Shown: piece by piece, positions 61,056 to 64,000 of the stretch | Numbering within the stretch: the first letter of the stretch is position 1 | How the letters are laid out: each line of letters starts with the position of its first letter | Assembly: GCA_964581895.1 (NCBI GenBank) | Contig: CAZOPR010000006.1 | Location: 62,001 to 126,000 of the forward strand | Direction: 5' to 3' | Source of the DNA: Exilispira sp964581895 | GTDB lineage: Bacteria; Spirochaetota; JAAYUW01 | DNA length: 64,000 nt | Notes under the pieces: model-generated | Seen by the model: only the letters and a program-made list of their open reading frames with translations | Database searches by the model: none | What the model was told of the DNA's origin: nothing | Translations under genes and position numbers: made by a program

Positions 61056-62225
61056 TTACCAACTTAATGAAAGTGTGACAATAAAATTACTTTCAGGAAG
61101 AGTCCCAGGGAACATTCCAAGTTCTTTTGTGTAATATGCAAAACTTAATTTTGCAAGTAAAAGATTCAAAGTAAATCCAACAGTTGGATAACCCTGATAT
61201 AACCCACCTCTAATAGTTAATATTCCTAATGTTCTGAATTCTGCGCCGAAGTAAAAATAGTTCCCTATTAGTGACATATTAAAACCATATTCCTTAAAAT
61301 CATCTATTAAAAGATTTACTGAGTGAATATCCATAGCTAAAACAACCTTATCCATAATGACTGGAATAAATGTTCCAAGATTTAAGGCAACGCCAGCATT
61401 TATCTGAACAGGTATATATGCAGTTCCAGCTATTTGGAGAGAACCACTAATAAGCTCGTTAGATTTGTTTGACTCAACATAATCAATCTTGATACCAGGA
61501 ATATTCAATGCTGAAACTCCTATCTGCAAAGAGCCAAGTTTTAAAAGAGCACCAACATCAAAACCAAAACCATAACCAAACTTTACTGTAAAAGGAAGAG
61601 TTCCTTCAGCAGAAGAGAATGAATCTATGATTGATGTAAGACTTTGTTGAGGTATATCTGCCCATGCTCTTGCAACAATCTTTGCATTTGCACCTATATA
61701 TAAAAAGTTACCAATCTTAAATGAATAACCAACTACTGCACCTATTTCTCCTGTAAATGTTAATTTGACATCAGGAATAGCAACTGTAGGAATAAATGCG
61801 GCTGAAAGACCAGCGCTATCGTACATGGCAATCAAAAGACCTCCAGTCATTATACCAATAAATGGTAAGCCACTTAGACCAATACCAAGTTTCATTTTTA
61901 AAAGTTGAGAGATAAAGTTTGGATCTGAAAGCATAGTTTCCATGTTTTGAAAACCATTTGTTTGTTGGACTAAATTTAATAAATCTGGATTAAAATAAAC
62001 ATTTAAGTCAATTAATCCAAAATGATTATTTGAAGGAAGAGCATATCCAGCAGGATTAAAAAACAAACCTTCAAAACCGGTAGGGTTGGCAGTTAAAGCA
62101 CCACCAAAACCATATATTCTTGCAGAAATATATGTAAATGGAGTTAAAAACTCTGTTGTTTGAGCAAAAATAGGCAAACTAAATAATAAAATCATCAATA
62201 ATAATATAAATATAATTTTTTTCAT
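61056..62225 (-). CDS. FadL/UPF0164-like outer-membrane beta-barrel protein
   Basis: The 389-residue product has a signal sequence ending PIFA|Q (residue 21). Next comes a start typical of PorV/UPF0164/TraF-like barrels: ARIYGFGGALTANPTGFEGL then FFNPAGYA. The remainder is Gly- and aromatic-rich beta structure and the last residue is Trp, a BamA-type signal. Relatives include the FadL-like family of spirochaetes and the PorV family. Transport of hydrophobic compounds is possible. AGGAGG six bases before the ATG. The lipoprotein gene is 13 bases upstream, so the two form an operon. Confidence 0.78.
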   Translation of the reverse strand: MKKIIFILLLMILLFSLPIFAQTTEFLTPFTYISARIYGFGGALTANPTGFEGLFFNPAGYALPSNNHFGLIDLNVYFNPDLLNLVQQTNGFQNMETMLSDPNFISQLLKMKLGIGLSGLPFIGIMTGGLLIAMYDSAGLSAAFIPTVAIPDVKLTFTGEIGAVVGYSFKIGNFLYIGANAKIVARAWADIPQQSLTSIIDSFSSAEGTLPFTVKFGYGFGFDVGALLKLGSLQIGVSALNIPGIKIDYVESNKSNELISGSLQIAGTAYIPVQINAGVALNLGTFIPVIMDKVVLAMDIHSVNLLIDDFKEYGFNMSLIGNYFYFGAEFRTLGILTIRGGLYQGYPTVGFTLNLLLAKLSFAYYTKELGMFPGTLPESNFIVTLSLSW

Positions 62226-62238
62226 TTTAACCTCCTGT

Positions 62239-62994
62239 TTATGTTGTAAGCCCAGAAAAGATATTATTTAGCATCGAGGCAATATCATAATAAAATGTTC
62301 CTTCTTGTGTATAAGCAAGCATATTGTTAACAGATGTCTTGATATTATCTAAATTATCTTGTATATCAGATATAAAAGAAGGTGCTGGATCAGTTCCTTC
62401 AAGATAGTTTTGGAAATCTTGTTGTGCGGTAGGATTAGTTAAATAGTTTGAAATTTCTACTACTGCTGCTGCGAAGTTTGCAATGACATTTTGAAATTGT
62501 AAATCAACATTTGTAGGATCTGCTGCTGCTGCATCATTTATATATTTAACTGCATCGGCTAGTCCTTCAACCATACCTACAAAAGCATCTAAATCATTAT
62601 CGTCAATTGTTCCACTACCATCAGAATCCATAATAGCTAAAAGTAAATCTGGTTCACCTTCTGTTTCAGGATTAATAACTTCAGAAATAGCATTTGCGAT
62701 ATAATCATTAAAACCAGAATCTGCTATTATAAGATTTCCAACAATCTGGTTTGCTGCTATTAAATCTTCATTCTCAAAAACACCATCACTAATATCAGCT
62801 TTTAATAGTTCGATAATGGTAGCTATTTTTTCTGAATCCCCTGCCGCAAGAATTTGCTGAGCATATTCTACCTTTTCAGAAGGTGTTTTTATGGATTTAT
62901 AGTTTGATTCGACACTACCTTCAAAAAGATTGAATGTGCAGCTAAATGAAAAGATAAATAAAAAAATAAGAATAAAAATTAGACTCTTTTTCAT
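62239..62994 (-). CDS. Lipoprotein with an EF-hand-like calcium loop
   Basis: The 251-residue product has a signal with lipobox-like SFSC (Cys 19). The mature part is helical and acidic. Residues around 127-140 read DSDGSGTIDDNDLDAF, matching the EF-hand or dockerin calcium loop D-x-D-G-x-G-x-I-x-x-x-D/E. No other domain is recognised. AAGGAGG lies eight bases before the ATG. It is first of a two-gene unit with the FadL-like barrel protein, which suggests a joint outer-membrane role. Confidence 0.7.
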   Translation of the reverse strand: MKKSLIFILIFLFIFSFSCTFNLFEGSVESNYKSIKTPSEKVEYAQQILAAGDSEKIATIIELLKADISDGVFENEDLIAANQIVGNLIIADSGFNDYIANAISEVINPETEGEPDLLLAIMDSDGSGTIDDNDLDAFVGMVEGLADAVKYINDAAAADPTNVDLQFQNVIANFAAAVVEISNYLTNPTAQQDFQNYLEGTDPAPSFISDIQDNLDNIKTSVNNMLAYTQEGTFYYDIASMLNNIFSGLTT

Positions 62995-63142
62995 AAATAT
63001 ATCCTCCTTAAGGTTATATTTTTAGTTTATAAAAAATTTTACTTCAATATAATAATAGTGCAAACTTTTTATAAAATCAACTTTAATTTTCAAATAATCT
63101 TGTTTTTAAATGATTTTGATTTTATAATAAATAAAATTTTGA

Positions 63143-64000
63143 TTAATTTAATTTTCTTTTTAATAGTAGAAAAAGGAAGAATGGAGAACCTAAAAATCCA
63201 GAAACCGCTCCTATTGGAAGCTGAATGCTCGAACCAAATAAAGATGGGATTAGATAGGTAAGAATATCTATTATCACCAGAAAATTCCCACCAAAAAATA
63301 TTGAATAGATAAGATTTTCCTTAAAATGATTTTCTGTATTTAATTTTAATAGATATGGGACAATTATACCAATAAAAGGGATTATGCCGCTTTGAGCTAC
63401 TATTAAACTTACACCTACTGCACTTATTAAGAAAAAAATCTGTTTAAATTTTGCAGCATTTAATCCAACGACACTTTCTAAATTTCCAGAAATAGATATA
63501 AGGTCAAATTCTTTATGAAAAGAGAAATAAATTATTATCAGTAAAAGTTCGAATAAAGCAAGCCAAATCCAGTTTTTATCTGCAAGAGGGATTATCCCCA
63601 TCATCCAGGAAAGAGCAAGATTGACCTTTTGACCAAGTAAATAGAAAAGGATAGTTATAGCAGCTGTGAAAAAGGAATTTACTATTATACCAGAAATTAT
63701 TAAAGAAGAAGAGGAGTAGGATTTTGTTTTTAATGCTATCAGGAAAATAAGTATCGCCGCAAAAATTCCAAAAAAGATTGCAAATATTGGGGTCATTTTT
63801 AGCAAGGTGCTTGAATAAACAGATGAAAAAAAAGTATTGGCTGAAATCGAAAAGAAAGAGGATAAAAAAATTGCCAGACTACAACCAAAAGATGCGCCAG
63901 AAGAGATTCCTAGGGTATAAGGTTCTGCCAAAGGATTTTTTAAAATAATTTGCATGACAAGACCAGAAACTGAAAGTACAGCCCCTATGATAAAAGAAGA
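63143..64000 (-). CDS. FecCD/BtuC-family ABC importer permease (cut by window edge)
   Basis: The visible 285 codons include the segment IIGAVLSVSGLVMQIILKNP followed by LAEPYTLGISSGASFG, the conserved region after TM2 of FecCD permeases, and SGIIPFIGIIVPYLLK near the C-terminal end. An ATG at 63953-63955 is internal, since the family-typical sequence continues in frame to the right edge; the true start is beyond it. About eight hydrophobic segments are visible. It is a second importer of this type besides 41851-44673. Its ATPase and binding protein may lie upstream, outside the window. Confidence 0.9.
   Translation of the reverse strand, partial: SSFIIGAVLSVSGLVMQIILKNPLAEPYTLGISSGASFGCSLAIFLSSFFSISANTFFSSVYSSTLLKMTPIFAIFFGIFAAILIFLIALKTKSYSSSSLIISGIIVNSFFTAAITILFYLLGQKVNLALSWMMGIIPLADKNWIWLALFELLLIIIYFSFHKEFDLISISGNLESVVGLNAAKFKQIFFLISAVGVSLIVAQSGIIPFIGIIVPYLLKLNTENHFKENLIYSIFFGGNFLVIIDILTYLIPSLFGSSIQLPIGAVSGFLGSPFFLFLLLKRKLN

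Overview
The window is a strongly AT-rich (about 70% A+T or more, by eye), gene-dense piece of a bacterial chromosome. It carries about fifty protein genes, two interrupted genes and one tRNA, all using the standard genetic code. The cell it implies is a diderm anaerobe. Outer-membrane and envelope genes include TolC, an RND pump, several putative beta-barrel proteins, many lipoproteins, a heptose epimerase, MltG and a class A PBP. Anaerobic genes include the [FeFe]-hydrogenase maturases HydE, HydF and HydG, rubredoxin and a flavodiiron protein. The mix of lipoproteins with relaxed lipoboxes, FadL/UPF0164-like barrels and very low GC would fit a Spirochaetota lineage such as Exilispira or Brevinematales. 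That is an inference, because no rRNA or other phylogenetic marker is present.

Layout. 1-5.1 kb: a leftward proteolysis block clpS-clpA-aat, then lon with its own promoter. 5.2-9.7 kb: a flavodoxin broken by an amber codon, a DUF4143-type ATPase, the heptose epimerase hldD, purE and a lipoprotein closed by a perfect 20-bp terminator hairpin. 9.8-25 kb: a TehA/SLAC1 channel, hflX, an rRNA pseudouridine synthase, a barrel protein, an ABC exporter with a degenerate ATPase, plsC, a YjgR/HerA-like ATPase, ogt, a beta-CASP nuclease, a small membrane protein, an exported RCC1 propeller and adenosine deaminase. 25-33 kb: an orphan FecE-type ATPase, a secreted serpin, dihydrolipoamide dehydrogenase, a GH36 alpha-galactosidase, a GT4 glycosyltransferase and an ankyrin gene broken by a TAA.

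33.2-38.6 kb: a compact leftward operon, TM1266-type regulator-hydG-hydE-aspA-hydF, with a good promoter and a hairpin in its leader. HydG and HydE keep every expected cluster cysteine, but HydF lacks the first cysteine and the histidine of its Fe-S motif. 38.7-41.6 kb: mltG, an MBL hydrolase, an exported protein and an MTH1187-type protein. 41.9-46.1 kb: a complete metal-chelate ABC importer (binding protein, ATPase, permease), then rubredoxin and a flavodiiron protein for O2/NO removal.

46.1-53.8 kb: a tripartite RND efflux operon (adaptor, pump, a multi-domain lipoprotein, TolC) behind a promoter with a TetR-type palindrome at the start point. A 17-copy, 9-bp repeat array lies between pump and lipoprotein. 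54-60 kb: an envelope operon, PBP1A-like enzyme, PPC-domain lipoprotein, a membrane TPR protein with a possible Mrr-like C-terminus, and thiamine pyrophosphokinase. 60-64 kb: a barrel protein, tRNA-Lys(TTT), a FadL-like barrel protein, a lipoprotein with an EF-hand-like loop, and a FecCD permease running off the right edge.

No phage, transposon, integron or CRISPR is visible. The most unusual items are the ligand-deficient HydF, the degenerate ABC ATPase, the two single-stop gene interruptions, the lipoprotein embedded in the efflux operon with its repeat array, and the TPR-nuclease-fold-like protein in a cell-wall operon. Gaps between genes repeatedly contain short tandem duplications of 14-30 bp.
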